64,000 nt of DNA. Source: Mycolicibacterium hippocampi (lineage in GTDB: Bacteria > Actinomycetota > Actinomycetes > Mycobacteriales > Mycobacteriaceae). The stretch lies in contig NZ_BLLB01000002.1 of NCBI RefSeq assembly GCF_010723735.1, positions 2,046,001 to 2,110,000 on the forward strand, in the 5' to 3' direction. The notes under the pieces were generated by a model. That model searched no databases. It saw only the letters and a list, made by a program, of their open reading frames with translations, and had not been told where the DNA came from. Positions 35,318-45,022 of this stretch are shown in pieces. The translations under genes were made by a program, and so were the position numbers. Each line of letters opens with the position of its first letter. The first letter of the stretch is position 1.

Positions 35318-36130
35318 GTGACGCGCCCCATCACCGTGAGCACCATCAACGTCAACGGCATCCGCGCGGCCGTCAAGCAGCGGTCGGTCGACAACCTCGG
35401 GCTGCTGCCGTGGTTCAAGGAGACCCGCGCCGACGTGGTGTGCCTGCAGGAGACGCGCGCCGACGACGAGCAACTGGCCGACGCATTGGCCCCGGTGCTG
35501 GCCGACGGGTGGCATCTGGCGTCGGCGGCGCCGCATGTCAAGGGACGCAACGGGGTCGCGGTGTTGTCGCGCACGCCGTTCGGTGACATCAGGATCGGTT
35601 GCGGCGCCGCCGAGTTCGCCGAGCACGGCCGCTACATCGAGGTGGACACCGGCGGGCTGACGGTGGCGAGCGTGTACTTCCCGACCGGTGAGGCCGACAC
35701 CGACCGGCAGCTGGAGAAGGAACGGTTCATGGCGGCAGTCGCCGCGCGGATGGCGGTGCTGCTGGCCGGCGGCGGCGAGGCGGTGCTGTGCGGTGACTGG
35801 AACATCGCCCACACCGAGAACGACATCAAGAACTGGCGGGGCAATCTCAAGAAGGCGGGGTTCCTGCCGCAGGAGCGGCAGTGGCTCTCCGATCTGCTGG
35901 ACACCGGCTGGGTCGACGTGGTGCGCCGGGCGCACCCCGGGGTCGCGGGCCCGTACGCGTGGTGGTCGTGGCGGGGCAAGGCGTTCGACAACGACGCCGG
36001 ATGGCGGATCGACTACCAGCTGGCCACGCCCGGGTTGGCGGCGCGGGTGGCGTCCACGCACACCGAACGACCGGCGGCCTATGCGCTGCGCTGGTCCGAC
36101 CACTGCCCGGTCACCGTCGACTACCGGTGA
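35318..36130 (+). CDS. xthA: Exodeoxyribonuclease III / AP endonuclease
   Basis: The 270-residue enzyme of the exonuclease III family repairs abasic sites and degrades 3' ends. Metal and catalytic motifs are VSTINVNGIRAA, VVCLQETRADD, SVYFPTGE, LCGDWNIAHTE and the C-terminal WRIDYQLA and RWSDHCPVTVDY. The start is GTG at 35318. The gene is divergent from the hydrolase and convergent with the secreted lipase-like gene, with a hairpin between the two stops. Confidence 0.95.
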   Translation: MTRPITVSTINVNGIRAAVKQRSVDNLGLLPWFKETRADVVCLQETRADDEQLADALAPVLADGWHLASAAPHVKGRNGVAVLSRTPFGDIRIGCGAAEFAEHGRYIEVDTGGLTVASVYFPTGEADTDRQLEKERFMAAVAARMAVLLAGGGEAVLCGDWNIAHTENDIKNWRGNLKKAGFLPQERQWLSDLLDTGWVDVVRRAHPGVAGPYAWWSWRGKAFDNDAGWRIDYQLATPGLAARVASTHTERPAAYALRWSDHCPVTVDYR

Positions 36131-36177
36131 ATCGGGCGCGCAGACGAACCGCCACGGGCTGTTTGCGCGCCGGATTC
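36129..36177. terminator. Hairpin between convergent xthA and the lipase-like gene
   Basis: Arms GAATCGGGCGCGC (36129-36141) and GCGCGCCGGATTC (36165-36177) pair with one mismatch around a 23-base loop. It starts inside the xthA stop and ends just before the other stop, so it can end transcripts from both sides. There is no T-tract. Confidence 0.7.
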
Positions 36178-36179
36178 GC

Positions 36180-37217
36180 CTAGCAGCCTTGCCGATTGGG
36201 CTTCTGGAGGGCTCCGTCGGCGCCGTCTATCGCGCTCCGCACCGTCTCGAGTACCCGCGGATCCCAGGTCATCGCGGTCTCCCACGGCAGCCCCGTCGCA
36301 TCGGAGATGAAGATGCTGTGGGTGTCGTCGAACGCTGCGCACCGGCGGTGCGGCAGCACCCGGTCGCTGACATCGGTGGCCAGCGCGCTGTGCCGCGACA
36401 CCAGGCCGTCGTTCGGCCATGTCATCGGGTTCACCGGTTCGGGCCGGGTGAAGCGGGCCCCGGCGATCAGTACGACGGGGATCTGGTCGAGCACCCCGGC
36501 CTGGTATTCGTTCCAGCCCTGCGGCCCCATCAGGTATCCCTGGTTGACCTCGCGGGCCGAGCCGGTCTGCAGCCGCAGCATCTCGGCTTCGAAGTCCGCC
36601 GCGGCCTGCTCGCAGAACGCGTCACCCGCGCAGTCCGACACCGGGCTCAAGCCGTTGGCGTAGTCGGACAGATAGGTGCCCTGCCAGGGGGTGCCCAGCG
36701 TCGTCAACGACCGGATCCGCACCGGCGAGCCCAGGCCCTGCAACACCCGGAACGCCGCACGGGAGTACAGCCCGCCCATCGAGTGCCCGACGACGTCGAC
36801 GACGTCCACGCCGCGGGTGTCGTGCAGGTGGGTCAGAAACCGGGCCAGGTGCTCACCGGCGAGGTCGATGGAGGCGGTGGAGTCCACGGTCATGTTCTCC
36901 GGCAGCGTGATCGGGCAGTCGCCGAAGGCGCCGAACCCGCCCTGATCGGTCACCGGGCCGCGCCCGGCCATCGCCGGTGAGGTGTACACGGTGTACCCGG
37001 CGTCGAGCAGGTAGCCGCGCAGCGCGGTGTCGGTGTTGCCTGCGGCCAGGCCTGACGCACAGCCGTCCTGCGGCGTCGTGAACGGGCTGACGGCCGCTCC
37101 GCCCGAGACGATCACCACCGCGTGCCCAGGGAGTTGCGGTGCGCCGTGGGCGATTCCCGCGCCGAACACCGCCGTGGTCAGTAGCACGACGATCACCGAC
37201 AAGTGACGCACGAACAC
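36180..37217 (-). CDS. Secreted lipase/esterase-like alpha/beta hydrolase
   Basis: The 345-residue protein has a Sec signal peptide (VRHLSVIVVLLTTAVFGAGIA, cleavage after an AHG-A type site) and a class-2 lipase motif GHSMGGLYSRAAF near residue 150. Several cysteines suggest disulphides outside the cytoplasm. LTTLGTPWQGTYLSD is typical of triacylglycerol lipase-like proteins. The start is GTG 37217, with a second GTG two codons in. The natural substrate is unknown. It is not in an operon. Confidence 0.88.
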   Translation of the reverse strand: MFVRHLSVIVVLLTTAVFGAGIAHGAPQLPGHAVVIVSGGAAVSPFTTPQDGCASGLAAGNTDTALRGYLLDAGYTVYTSPAMAGRGPVTDQGGFGAFGDCPITLPENMTVDSTASIDLAGEHLARFLTHLHDTRGVDVVDVVGHSMGGLYSRAAFRVLQGLGSPVRIRSLTTLGTPWQGTYLSDYANGLSPVSDCAGDAFCEQAAADFEAEMLRLQTGSAREVNQGYLMGPQGWNEYQAGVLDQIPVVLIAGARFTRPEPVNPMTWPNDGLVSRHSALATDVSDRVLPHRRCAAFDDTHSIFISDATGLPWETAMTWDPRVLETVRSAIDGADGALQKPNRQGC

Positions 37218-37277
37218 CCCCGAAGTCGTCGCACCGAACCGCGAGAATGCTACCGACTGAATTGGTTTCGGGACGTG

Positions 37278-37889
37278 TTATGCCGATGTCTGAGCCCAGT
37301 CGGGCCGCCGCCCGAGATGACGCAGGATGGCGGCGAAGTCCCCGTCTGCACCGTCGCCGAGTGCAGGGGCGAACGGGGAGCCGGCCGCCTCGCGGAACTT
37401 TCCGTCCGGCACCGCCATCACCAGCGGCAGCACGGCGGCGACCACGTCGTCGGGCAACGTCAACGGTGTCCCGATCGTCGCCGCGACATCCCAGGCGTGC
37501 ACCACGTAGTCCACGAAGTGAAAACCCATTGCGGTCTTACCGGGGACGGTGACGTCCTCACCGAACTCGGGCAGCGCAAACGGCGCGTCGTCCACGCCCT
37601 CGGTCGCGAATGCCGCGAGCACATCGCGGGCTTCGGCGGCATACGTGCCGGCCGGGTCGGCGGCGATCGCGGCCGAGAACGGTTCGGTGCGCCAGACCTC
37701 GGGGTCGGCGCCGTGACCACGCGCCGCCGCGGCGAAACCGTGGTGCTGCGCGGTCATGTGGGTCAGCAGGTTCGCGAGAGTCCATCCCGCGCACGGGGTG
37801 GCGAGTCCGAGGTCGGCGGGAGAGACCGCGGCAACAATGTCGACGGAGGCGTGTACGGCGGCGCGGTGCGGCTTGGCAAAGGTAGGCAT
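37278..37889 (-). CDS. TIGR03086/DinB-like maleylpyruvate-isomerase fold protein
   Basis: The 203-residue protein has the four-helix DinB/MDMPI metal-binding fold: TPCAGWTLANLLTHMTAQHHGFAA with the first histidines and FHFVDYVVHAWDVAATIG with the later pair. Members use mycothiol as cofactor or are of unknown activity. The ATG at 37889 lies only six bases after a TATCAT -10 hexamer, suggesting a leaderless transcript. It is divergent from a MarR regulator, which probably controls it. Confidence 0.85.
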   Translation of the reverse strand: MPTFAKPHRAAVHASVDIVAAVSPADLGLATPCAGWTLANLLTHMTAQHHGFAAAARGHGADPEVWRTEPFSAAIAADPAGTYAAEARDVLAAFATEGVDDAPFALPEFGEDVTVPGKTAMGFHFVDYVVHAWDVAATIGTPLTLPDDVVAAVLPLVMAVPDGKFREAAGSPFAPALGDGADGDFAAILRHLGRRPDWAQTSA

Positions 37890-37895
37890 ACGTAG

Positions 37896-37917
37896 ATGAT
37901 AAGCACAAGCATATAAT
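37896..37917. promoter_or_regulatory. Back-to-back promoters of the TIGR03086 and MarR genes
   Basis: On the minus strand TATCAT (37901-37896) precedes the ATG at 37889 by six bases, so the transcript would start at or next to the start codon. On the plus strand a perfect TATAAT (37912-37917) serves the marR-type gene at 37941. The AT-rich spacer with AAGCACAAGC is the natural place for a MarR operator. Confidence 0.65.
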
Positions 37918-37940
37918 ATGGCAACGCCTACGCTCGACTG

Positions 37941-39414
<1,474 letters not shown>

Positions 39415-39422
39415 GGGATCGG

Positions 39423-40496
39423 ATGACCGCGCCGTCCACGCAGGTAGCTGCCGGCGACTCGACGGACTCGACCGACCCCGAAGAAAAGCCCGGATTCCTT
39501 GCCCGGATGCGCGCGCGAATGCCGTGGTTCGACCACGTGATGCGCGCCCAGGAGCGGTACAAGGACTGCAAGGGTGACTTTTACGCCGCCGGCATCACCT
39601 ACTTCACGATCTTCGCGTTGTTCCCGCTGCTGATGGTCGGCTTCGCCGTCGGCGGCTTCGTGTTGGCCAGCCGGCCCGAGCTGCTCGCCGAGGTCGAGAA
39701 CCAGATCAGGGGCGCCGTCAGCGGCCAACTCGGTCAGCAGCTCATCGAGCTGATGGAGTCGGCGATCGAGTCGCGGGCGTCGGTGGGCGTCATCGGTCTG
39801 GCGGTGGCCGCATGGGCAGGTCTGGGCTGGATGGCGAACCTGCGCGAGGCCCTCAGCCAGATGTGGGGCGGCTTCCGAGGGGAGCTCCCCGGCTTCGTCC
39901 GGACCAAGCTGTCGGACCTGGTGACGTTGCTCTCGGCGTTCGTGGCCATCGTCGCCACCATCGCGCTCACGGCGCTGGGCAGCGCCTCGGTGATGGCGGA
40001 GGTGTTGGAGTGGTTCGGCGTCGGCGATACGACCGGGCTGAGCCCGGTGCTGCGCGGCGCCTCGGTCCTGGTGTCCGTTCTGGTGTCCTGGCTACTGTTC
40101 ACGCTGGTGATCGCGCGGCTGCCCCGGGAGTCGGTCAGCTTTCGCAGCAGTGTGTGGGCCGGGTTGATCGCCGCCGTGGCGTTCGAGATCTTCAAGCTCG
40201 TCGCCGCGGTCTACCTGCGGTCGGTGGTCACCGGTCCGGCGGGTGCGACGTTCGGTCCGGTGCTCGGGTTGATGGTGTTCGCCTACATCACCGCCCGGCT
40301 GATCCTGTTCGCCACCGCATGGGCGGCGACGACGCCGGAGAACATGGGCGAGGAGGAGTTGCCTGCTCCCGGGCCCGCCGTGATCAAGAACCGGATCATC
40401 ACCCGGCCGGGGCTGGGGCCGTTGCAGGCGACCGCGGCGGTCGCTGCGGGAGCGCTCGGCGCACTGAGCCTCACCCGGTGGCGCAGGCGTCGCTGA
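39423..40496 (+). CDS. YihY/BrkB-family inner membrane protein
   Basis: The 357-residue protein has six predicted spans and the family stretch DFYAAGITYFTIFALFPLLMVG near residue 40, followed by ASVGVIGLAVAAWAGLGWMANLREALSQMW and the final GPVLGLMVFAYITARLILFATAWAA. The family was once thought to be RNase BN, which is wrong; its role is unknown. It is probably translated with trpS. The C-terminus is cytoplasmic and basic (RWRRRR). Confidence 0.93.
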   Translation: MTAPSTQVAAGDSTDSTDPEEKPGFLARMRARMPWFDHVMRAQERYKDCKGDFYAAGITYFTIFALFPLLMVGFAVGGFVLASRPELLAEVENQIRGAVSGQLGQQLIELMESAIESRASVGVIGLAVAAWAGLGWMANLREALSQMWGGFRGELPGFVRTKLSDLVTLLSAFVAIVATIALTALGSASVMAEVLEWFGVGDTTGLSPVLRGASVLVSVLVSWLLFTLVIARLPRESVSFRSSVWAGLIAAVAFEIFKLVAAVYLRSVVTGPAGATFGPVLGLMVFAYITARLILFATAWAATTPENMGEEELPAPGPAVIKNRIITRPGLGPLQATAAVAAGALGALSLTRWRRRR

Positions 40497-40511
40497 CGCT
40501 CCGCCGGAGGC

Positions 40512-41729
40512 TCAGCGCACCGGGCGGCGGTTGAGCGATCGGGCGCACATGATCAGGCTGAACACGATGATCGACCCGATCACGGCCACCCCGACCCGCA
40601 CCGGTAGCGCGTTGACGTCGGGCAAGGTGGCGTTGGCATTGGTCGTGGTCGTCGCGGCCGCGGCGGCCGGATCGGCGTCGGTGGCGCCGAGGGACGGGTC
40701 CGGCTCGATCAGGGTGCCCACCTTGGTCCCGGGGGCGGTCGCGAACCCGTAGTCGAGCAGTCGGGCAGCCTGCTCCCACGGGGCGATCGGCTGCCGGGTA
40801 CCGCGCAGCAGCACGGCGACCAGGCGGCGGCCGTCACGCTCGGCTGCGCCGACGAAGGTCTGCTGGGCGTCGTCGGTGAAACCGGTCTTGCCGCCGAGTG
40901 CGCCCGGGTAGTGCTCCAGCAGCTTGTTGTCGTTCTCGATCGGATAGCCGGTGCCGTCGCGCCCGGGGAACGTCGTCGAGCGGGTGGCGACGATGTCGGC
41001 GAAGACGGGGTTCTGCCACGCGTACCGGTAGATCAGCCCGATGTCGTAGGCCGAGGTGCTCATGCCGGGGCCGTCGAGTCCGGACGGGGTGGCCGCCCGG
41101 GTGTCACGTGCCCCCAGCTTGCCCGCCAGGACATTCATCTTGTTGAGAGCATTTTCCATGCCGCCCAGCTGCATGGCCAACGCGTGGGCGGCGTCGTTGC
41201 CCGAGTACATCAGCAGACCGTGCAGCAAATCGTTGACGGAGTAGAGGCCGCCTTCGCCGACGCCGACGTTCGTCCCTTCCACGGCCGCGTCCTCGGCGGT
41301 TCCCGGAACCACCTTGTGCAGGGGCAGGTCGCGGATCGCCTGTATCGCGGTCAGTGCCTTGATGATGCTCGCGGGGCGATGCCTGCCGTGGGGATCCCGG
41401 GCGGCGATGACGTCGCCGGTGTCGAGATCGGCCACCAGCCAGGCCTCTGCGGAGATGTCGGTGGGCACCGGCGGGGTACCGGGGGCGGTGATGACGCCGC
41501 ACCCAGCCAACGCTTCCCCGCCCAGTGGCGTGGCCGGTACCGGTAACGGTTCCGGAGGGGGGCCGACCTTCGGGATCTCCGAGGTGTCGACCGCGGGCGG
41601 CGTCGTCACCCGGTAGGGGCAGGCATCCATAGCCGCGTCCGGCTGCGCGGCAGCGACCGGCGCGCCGATCAGCAGAGCCGCGATGACCAGCGCAGACACC
41701 CGCGCGGAGATCGTTCTGAAGGTCGCCAT
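40512..41729 (-). CDS. dacB1: D-alanyl-D-alanine carboxypeptidase DacB1
   Basis: The 405-residue penicillin-binding protein trims the pentapeptide of peptidoglycan. It has a signal peptide ([20 protein letters not shown]) and the three motifs SIIK (in [11 protein letters not shown]), SGN (in [11 protein letters not shown]) and KTG (in [10 protein letters not shown]). A C-terminal membrane anchor ([18 protein letters not shown]) with a basic tail ends it. Length and order equal M. tuberculosis DacB1 (Rv3330). It is convergent with the YihY gene. Confidence 0.95.
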   Translation of the reverse strand: MATFRTISARVSALVIAALLIGAPVAAAQPDAAMDACPYRVTTPPAVDTSEIPKVGPPPEPLPVPATPLGGEALAGCGVITAPGTPPVPTDISAEAWLVADLDTGDVIAARDPHGRHRPASIIKALTAIQAIRDLPLHKVVPGTAEDAAVEGTNVGVGEGGLYSVNDLLHGLLMYSGNDAAHALAMQLGGMENALNKMNVLAGKLGARDTRAATPSGLDGPGMSTSAYDIGLIYRYAWQNPVFADIVATRSTTFPGRDGTGYPIENDNKLLEHYPGALGGKTGFTDDAQQTFVGAAERDGRRLVAVLLRGTRQPIAPWEQAARLLDYGFATAPGTKVGTLIEPDPSLGATDADPAAAAATTTTNANATLPDVNALPVRVGVAVIGSIIVFSLIMCARSLNRRPVR

Positions 41730-41892
41730 CGTCTGCGCAGATTAGGCGATCCGACCCCGGTGAGCCGGGAGCCACGCGGTGACTGGTGTGGTCAGAGTTT
41801 CAAATGTGACTCATCGGGGTCGTGACGAGACGGGCTCCCGACGGCGCGGTAACTAGGCTGGCGGAAACCCGGGCCCGCACAAAAGGACGTAC

Positions 41893-43053
41893 ATGTTCAT
41901 AGTTGTTCTCGGCTCGATTCTCGGGCTGATGCATCTCTACGTCTGGAAGCGGATGGTGAAGGACACCACCGGGCCGGGCCGCACCCGATGGCTGTTGTCG
42001 ATCGTCCTGCTCGCAGCCTTTGCCCTGTTGTTGCTGACTCTGGTCGGTCCGCGGATCTTCGGTATCCCCGAGGCCGGCTGGTACGCATGGCCGGGATACT
42101 TCTGGTTCGGCCTGATCGTGTACCTGTTCCTGGCCCTTCTGGTGCTGGAACCGATCCGGCTGGCGTTTCGGGGCTGGGTCAAGCGCACACAATCCGCGCC
42201 GGAACAGGCGCCGTCGGTGCAGCGGCGGGTGTTCCTCGCCCGGGCCGGAGCCGTGGCCGCCGGAGCCGCCGCCGTCGGTCTGGTCGGCACCGGAGCGGCG
42301 ACCGCGCTGGGACCTCCCAAGGTGCTGCGTGTCCCCGTACGCCTGAGCCGGCTCGACCCGGCCTTCGACGGATTCCGTATCGCGGTGGTGTCCGACATCC
42401 ACCTCGGCCCACTGCTGGGCCGTGCCCACACCGAGCGGATCGTCCGGATGATCAACGAAGCCGAGCCCGACCTGGTGGCAGTGGTGGGCGATCTGGTGGA
42501 TGGGACGGTCGAGGAGCTGGGTCCCGCGGCGGCACCGTTGCGCGACCTGGTGTCGCGGGAGGGTTCGTTCTTCGTCACCGGCAACCACGAGTACTTCGTC
42601 GACGACACCGTCCCCTGGCTGGCCGAGTTGGAGCGCCTCGGACTGCAGGTGTTGACGAATGAGAACACCCGGATCAGGCGTGGGTCGGCCGCGTTCGACC
42701 TCGCCGGCATCAATGATCCCGCCGGCGAGTCCCGTTCCGATCCACCGGATCTCGACCGGGCACTGGCGGGGGTGAACCCCTCGGGGCCGACGATTCTGCT
42801 GGCCCATCAACCGGTGCAGGTGGAGCAGGCCGCTGAGCGCGGGGTGGACCTGCAGCTGTCGGGACACACCCATGGCGGCCAGATGTGGCCGTTCCACTAC
42901 ATCGTGTCGCAGGTGCAGCCGGCGCTCGCCGGGTTGTCGACGGTGCAGGACACCCAGCTCTACGTCACCCGGGGTGCGGGGTTCTGGGGCCCGCCGGTCC
43001 GGATCGGCGCCCCTCCCGACATCAGCGTGCTGTCGCTGCAGAGCGGTTTATGA
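41893..43053 (+). CDS. Membrane-anchored metallophosphoesterase
   Basis: The 386-residue protein starts with about three membrane spans (FIVVLGSILGLMHLYVW, LLSIVLLAAFALLLLTLVG, YFWFGLIVYLFLALLVL), followed by a Tat-like RRVFLARAGAVAAGAAAVG stretch. The calcineurin-like phosphoesterase domain has SDIHLGP, GDLVDG, GNHEYF and SGHTHGGQMW, which bind two metal ions. YkuE/YaeI-like relatives act on lipid or nucleotide phosphates. An AAAGGA ribosome site lies upstream of the ATG, and a TAACTAGGCT -10-like region 40 bases before it. The substrate is unknown. Confidence 0.92.
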   Translation: MFIVVLGSILGLMHLYVWKRMVKDTTGPGRTRWLLSIVLLAAFALLLLTLVGPRIFGIPEAGWYAWPGYFWFGLIVYLFLALLVLEPIRLAFRGWVKRTQSAPEQAPSVQRRVFLARAGAVAAGAAAVGLVGTGAATALGPPKVLRVPVRLSRLDPAFDGFRIAVVSDIHLGPLLGRAHTERIVRMINEAEPDLVAVVGDLVDGTVEELGPAAAPLRDLVSREGSFFVTGNHEYFVDDTVPWLAELERLGLQVLTNENTRIRRGSAAFDLAGINDPAGESRSDPPDLDRALAGVNPSGPTILLAHQPVQVEQAAERGVDLQLSGHTHGGQMWPFHYIVSQVQPALAGLSTVQDTQLYVTRGAGFWGPPVRIGAPPDISVLSLQSGL

Positions 43054-43178
43054 AACCGTGACCGCGGGAATCTCTTAGCAAGCTCACGGCCAAATCTGAG
43101 GGTGATGCTCAGGTCCACCGAGCAGGCTGAAGGCGACAGCTGGGAGCGACCCTGAAGTTCTCAGCGGAAGGCGCTGAT

Positions 43179-43337
43179 ATGACGACCACAACCGCCGACG
43201 CGACCGTGGTACATCTCGAGTCGCACCCTGCCTGGCTCCGGGCCCAACGTCGCGAACGCGAGCTCGCCGAAGCGATGCGTCGCCACCCATCTTTTCAATC
43301 CCGCAATGAACCCCGCAATGAACCCGTTGCCCGCTGA
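43179..43337 (+). CDS. Small basic hypothetical protein (52 aa)
   Basis: ATG 43179 follows a GGAAGG ribosome site and opens a 52-residue frame: Thr-rich start, then ESHPAWLRAQRRERELAEAMRR, an amphipathic, highly charged helix. The end carries a NEPRNEPV duplication made by a 12-base tandem repeat at 43301-43324. There is no signal peptide and no known domain. It sits directly in front of a strong hairpin, as a real short transcript would. Confidence 0.5.
   Translation: MTTTTADATVVHLESHPAWLRAQRRERELAEAMRRHPSFQSRNEPRNEPVAR
43301..43324 (+). repeat. 12-base tandem repeat in the small ORF
   Basis: CCGCAATGAACC occurs twice in a row. The in-frame duplication gives NEP-R-NEP near the C-terminus of the 52-residue ORF. 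Confidence 0.85.
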
Positions 43338-43349
43338 ACCATCTGCATG

Positions 43350-43387
43350 AGAAAGGGGCGCTCCTGGTGGTGGGGGCGCCCCTTTCT
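43350..43387. terminator. Hairpin 1 downstream of the small ORF
   Basis: Perfect 12-base arms AGAAAGGGGCGC (43350-43361) and GCGCCCCTTTCT (43376-43387) flank a 14-base loop. It follows the small ORF stop by 12 bases and is a likely intrinsic terminator. Confidence 0.8.
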
Positions 43388-43397
43388 GCACCACTGT

Positions 43398-43427
43398 GTA
43401 CTCGCGGATCGGAGGCCCGGGCCGCAC
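43398..43427 (-). pseudogene. Relic of the C-terminal motif of the small secreted protein
   Basis: On the minus strand from 43427 the frame reads VRPGPPIREYT. The intact gene at 43473-43772 has VRPGSPIREWT in its C-terminal part; nine of eleven residues agree. The rest of the protein is missing and the relic sits between two strong hairpins. It looks like what remains of a tandem copy. Confidence 0.45.
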
Positions 43428-43461
43428 GAAAGGGGCACCCCATAGGGAGGGTGCCCCTTTC
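43428..43461. terminator. Hairpin 2 downstream of the small secreted protein gene
   Basis: Perfect 13-base arms GAAAGGGGCACCC (43428-43440) and GGGTGCCCCTTTC (43449-43461) with an 8-base loop. It lies 11 bases beyond the stop of the minus-strand secreted protein gene. The stem shares GAAAGGGGC with hairpin 1. Confidence 0.85.
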
Positions 43462-43472
43462 TGGCTCAGGTG

Positions 43473-43772
43473 TCAGCGGACGTCGACGAACAGGACCTTG
43501 CCGACTTCTTGCAGGACACGGTCGTCGCGCTGGCGGTCCCAGGTCCATTCGCGGATGGGAGATCCCGGGCGGACCGAGACGACGTCGGCGTCGGCCAGCG
43601 GGGTGCTGTTCTGGCGGTTGACGATGACGCGGTTGCCGTCGGCTTCGAGCTGGCTGATGGTGTCGGCGGCGTTGCCGGGGCCGCTGGGGGCAGCCAGCGC
43701 GGGGGCGGCAAATCCGAGGACGGCGGCCGACAGTGCGGTGGCGGCGGCGGTGGCGAGGGTGAACTTCTTCAT
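43473..43772 (-). CDS. Small secreted protein of unknown function
   Basis: The 99-residue protein has a clear Sec signal peptide (MKKFTLATAAATALSAAVLG, cut after APALA). The mature part is about 70 residues without cysteines: ADTISQLEADGNRVIVNRQ, then VVSVRPGSPIREWTWDRQRDD. This pattern occurs in small exported mycobacterial proteins. ATG 43772 is behind a GGGAAG ribosome site. A relic of the same C-terminal motif lies just downstream. The role is unknown. Confidence 0.85.
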   Translation of the reverse strand: MKKFTLATAAATALSAAVLGFAAPALAAPSGPGNAADTISQLEADGNRVIVNRQNSTPLADADVVSVRPGSPIREWTWDRQRDDRVLQEVGKVLFVDVR

Positions 43773-43883
43773 GGTGTTGCTCTTCCCTGGTGTCGGGTCG
43801 GAGCCGTGGAGCGGGTCACGCGGTTTCGACGTTCTGGGTGGTTCGTGGTCGTACATGGGCTTGAACGGGCTGGTCAGGGGATT

Positions 43884-43902
43884 AATTCCGCTGGCAGGAA
43901 TT
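43884..43902. promoter_or_regulatory. Inverted repeat upstream of the small secreted protein
   Basis: AATTCC-GCTGGCA-GGAATT is a perfect 6-base inverted repeat in a short AT-rich island 112 bases ahead of the gene and 29 bases after the stop of the SMP-30-like gene. It may be an operator or a weak hairpin; nothing decides between these. Confidence 0.4.
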
Positions 43903-43930
43903 GATCGACCGGTGGCAGGAACCCGCCGGC

Positions 43931-44941
43931 TCAGAGGGCCGTCGCGGCCAACTCGACGTAACCGAGATACGGAGCGGCGATGCTGCCCATCCACAGTCGG
44001 CCGTGCGCTTCCACCGCGCAGGTCACCATGCTGAACGACGGGTGGGTGGTGTGCAGGCCCGCGACGGCGTCCCCGGTGTCCGGATCGAAGGCGACCACCC
44101 ACACCACCGGCGCCGGCTTGGGCTGCAGCGGCTTGGGCAGCCGCCAGATCACCTTCCGAACCACCGGAGGTCCGGCGGCCAGCCGGTCGGCGAGCGGGTT
44201 GGCGGGGGTGACCATCGCACACCAGATCCGCCCGTCGGAGCCGGTGGACAGATTGTCGGGCATCGCAGGCAGATTCACCGCCAGTGGAGTCACCGAACCT
44301 CGGTGCGGGCCGGTCAGCCAGTACTTGGACAGCCGGCGCCCCTGGGTCTCGGCCAACACCAGGGCCGAACCGTCGGCGGTCGGTGTCACCCCGTTGGCGA
44401 AGTACAGACCGTCGACGACGCACGTGACGGTGCCGTCGGGATCGAGCCGGTGGAGTCGGCCGTCGCCGCGTGCCTCCAGGATCGCGCCCACGTAGTCGGC
44501 CACCGTGAACCCGCTGGTCGATTCAGTGAAATAGACGGTGCCATCGGCGGTTTCGGTGACATTGGAGCAGAACTGCAGTCTGCGGCCACCCACGCTGTCG
44601 ACCAGGGTGTCGATCTCGCCCGTCGTGGTGTCCAGCGCGAGCAGCCCCTTCGGGCTGTCGCAGATCAGCAGCCGGCCGTTGCGTGCCACCGCCAACCCCA
44701 GCGGCCGACCGCCGGTGTTGGCGACGACCTCCGGGCCGCCGCCGGCAGGCAGCCGGACGATGCTTCCGTCGAGTGCGCCCATCCACAGGCATCCCTCGGC
44801 GTCGACCACCACGTCTTCGGGTTCGCCGCCGGGCACGCGGATCAGTGCGAGCTGGGCAGAAGGGAAGGCTGGAAGCGGATCGACGGGCGGCGCCTGCCAG
44901 CGGACCGGATGGACGGGAGGTCTCTTGCTCGTCGACACCAC
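43931..44941 (-). CDS. SMP-30/strictosidine-synthase-like beta-propeller protein
   Basis: The 336-residue protein has repeated beta-propeller blades typical of SMP-30/gluconolactonase and strictosidine synthase-like proteins: PEDVVVDAEGCLWMGALDGSI, RPLGLAVARNGRLLICDSPKGL, NVTETADGTVYFTEST, GVTPTADGSALVLAET, and MPDNLSTGSDGRIWCAMV. These often hydrolyse lactones or organophosphates with a Ca2+ ion in the central channel. No signal peptide is seen. The substrate is unknown. Confidence 0.88.
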   Translation of the reverse strand: MVSTSKRPPVHPVRWQAPPVDPLPAFPSAQLALIRVPGGEPEDVVVDAEGCLWMGALDGSIVRLPAGGGPEVVANTGGRPLGLAVARNGRLLICDSPKGLLALDTTTGEIDTLVDSVGGRRLQFCSNVTETADGTVYFTESTSGFTVADYVGAILEARGDGRLHRLDPDGTVTCVVDGLYFANGVTPTADGSALVLAETQGRRLSKYWLTGPHRGSVTPLAVNLPAMPDNLSTGSDGRIWCAMVTPANPLADRLAAGPPVVRKVIWRLPKPLQPKPAPVVWVVAFDPDTGDAVAGLHTTHPSFSMVTCAVEAHGRLWMGSIAAPYLGYVELAATAL

Positions 44942-44953
44942 GCCACCGATTGT

Positions 44954-45016
44954 CGCCGGAACGGTATTCCAGCAGGCCGATTCTCGCGATTCTGCTGCTG
45001 GAATGCCGTTCCGGCG
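44954..45016. terminator. 22-base palindromic element, copy 1
   Basis: Arms 44954-44975 (CGCCGGAACGGTATTCCAGC plus AG) and 44995-45016 are complementary except one position, around a 19-base loop. It lies just past the aminotransferase stop and before the SMP-30-like gene, both on the minus strand. The same arm sequence occurs at 61274-61336. A hairpin this strong should stop transcription. Confidence 0.85.
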
Positions 45017-45022
45017 GAAGGT

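Noticed and set aside
43773..44423. Upstream extension of the small secreted protein to 316 residues
   Set aside because: The extension runs antisense-like through the SMP-30 gene in another frame and would bury the signal peptide, which starts perfectly at 43772.
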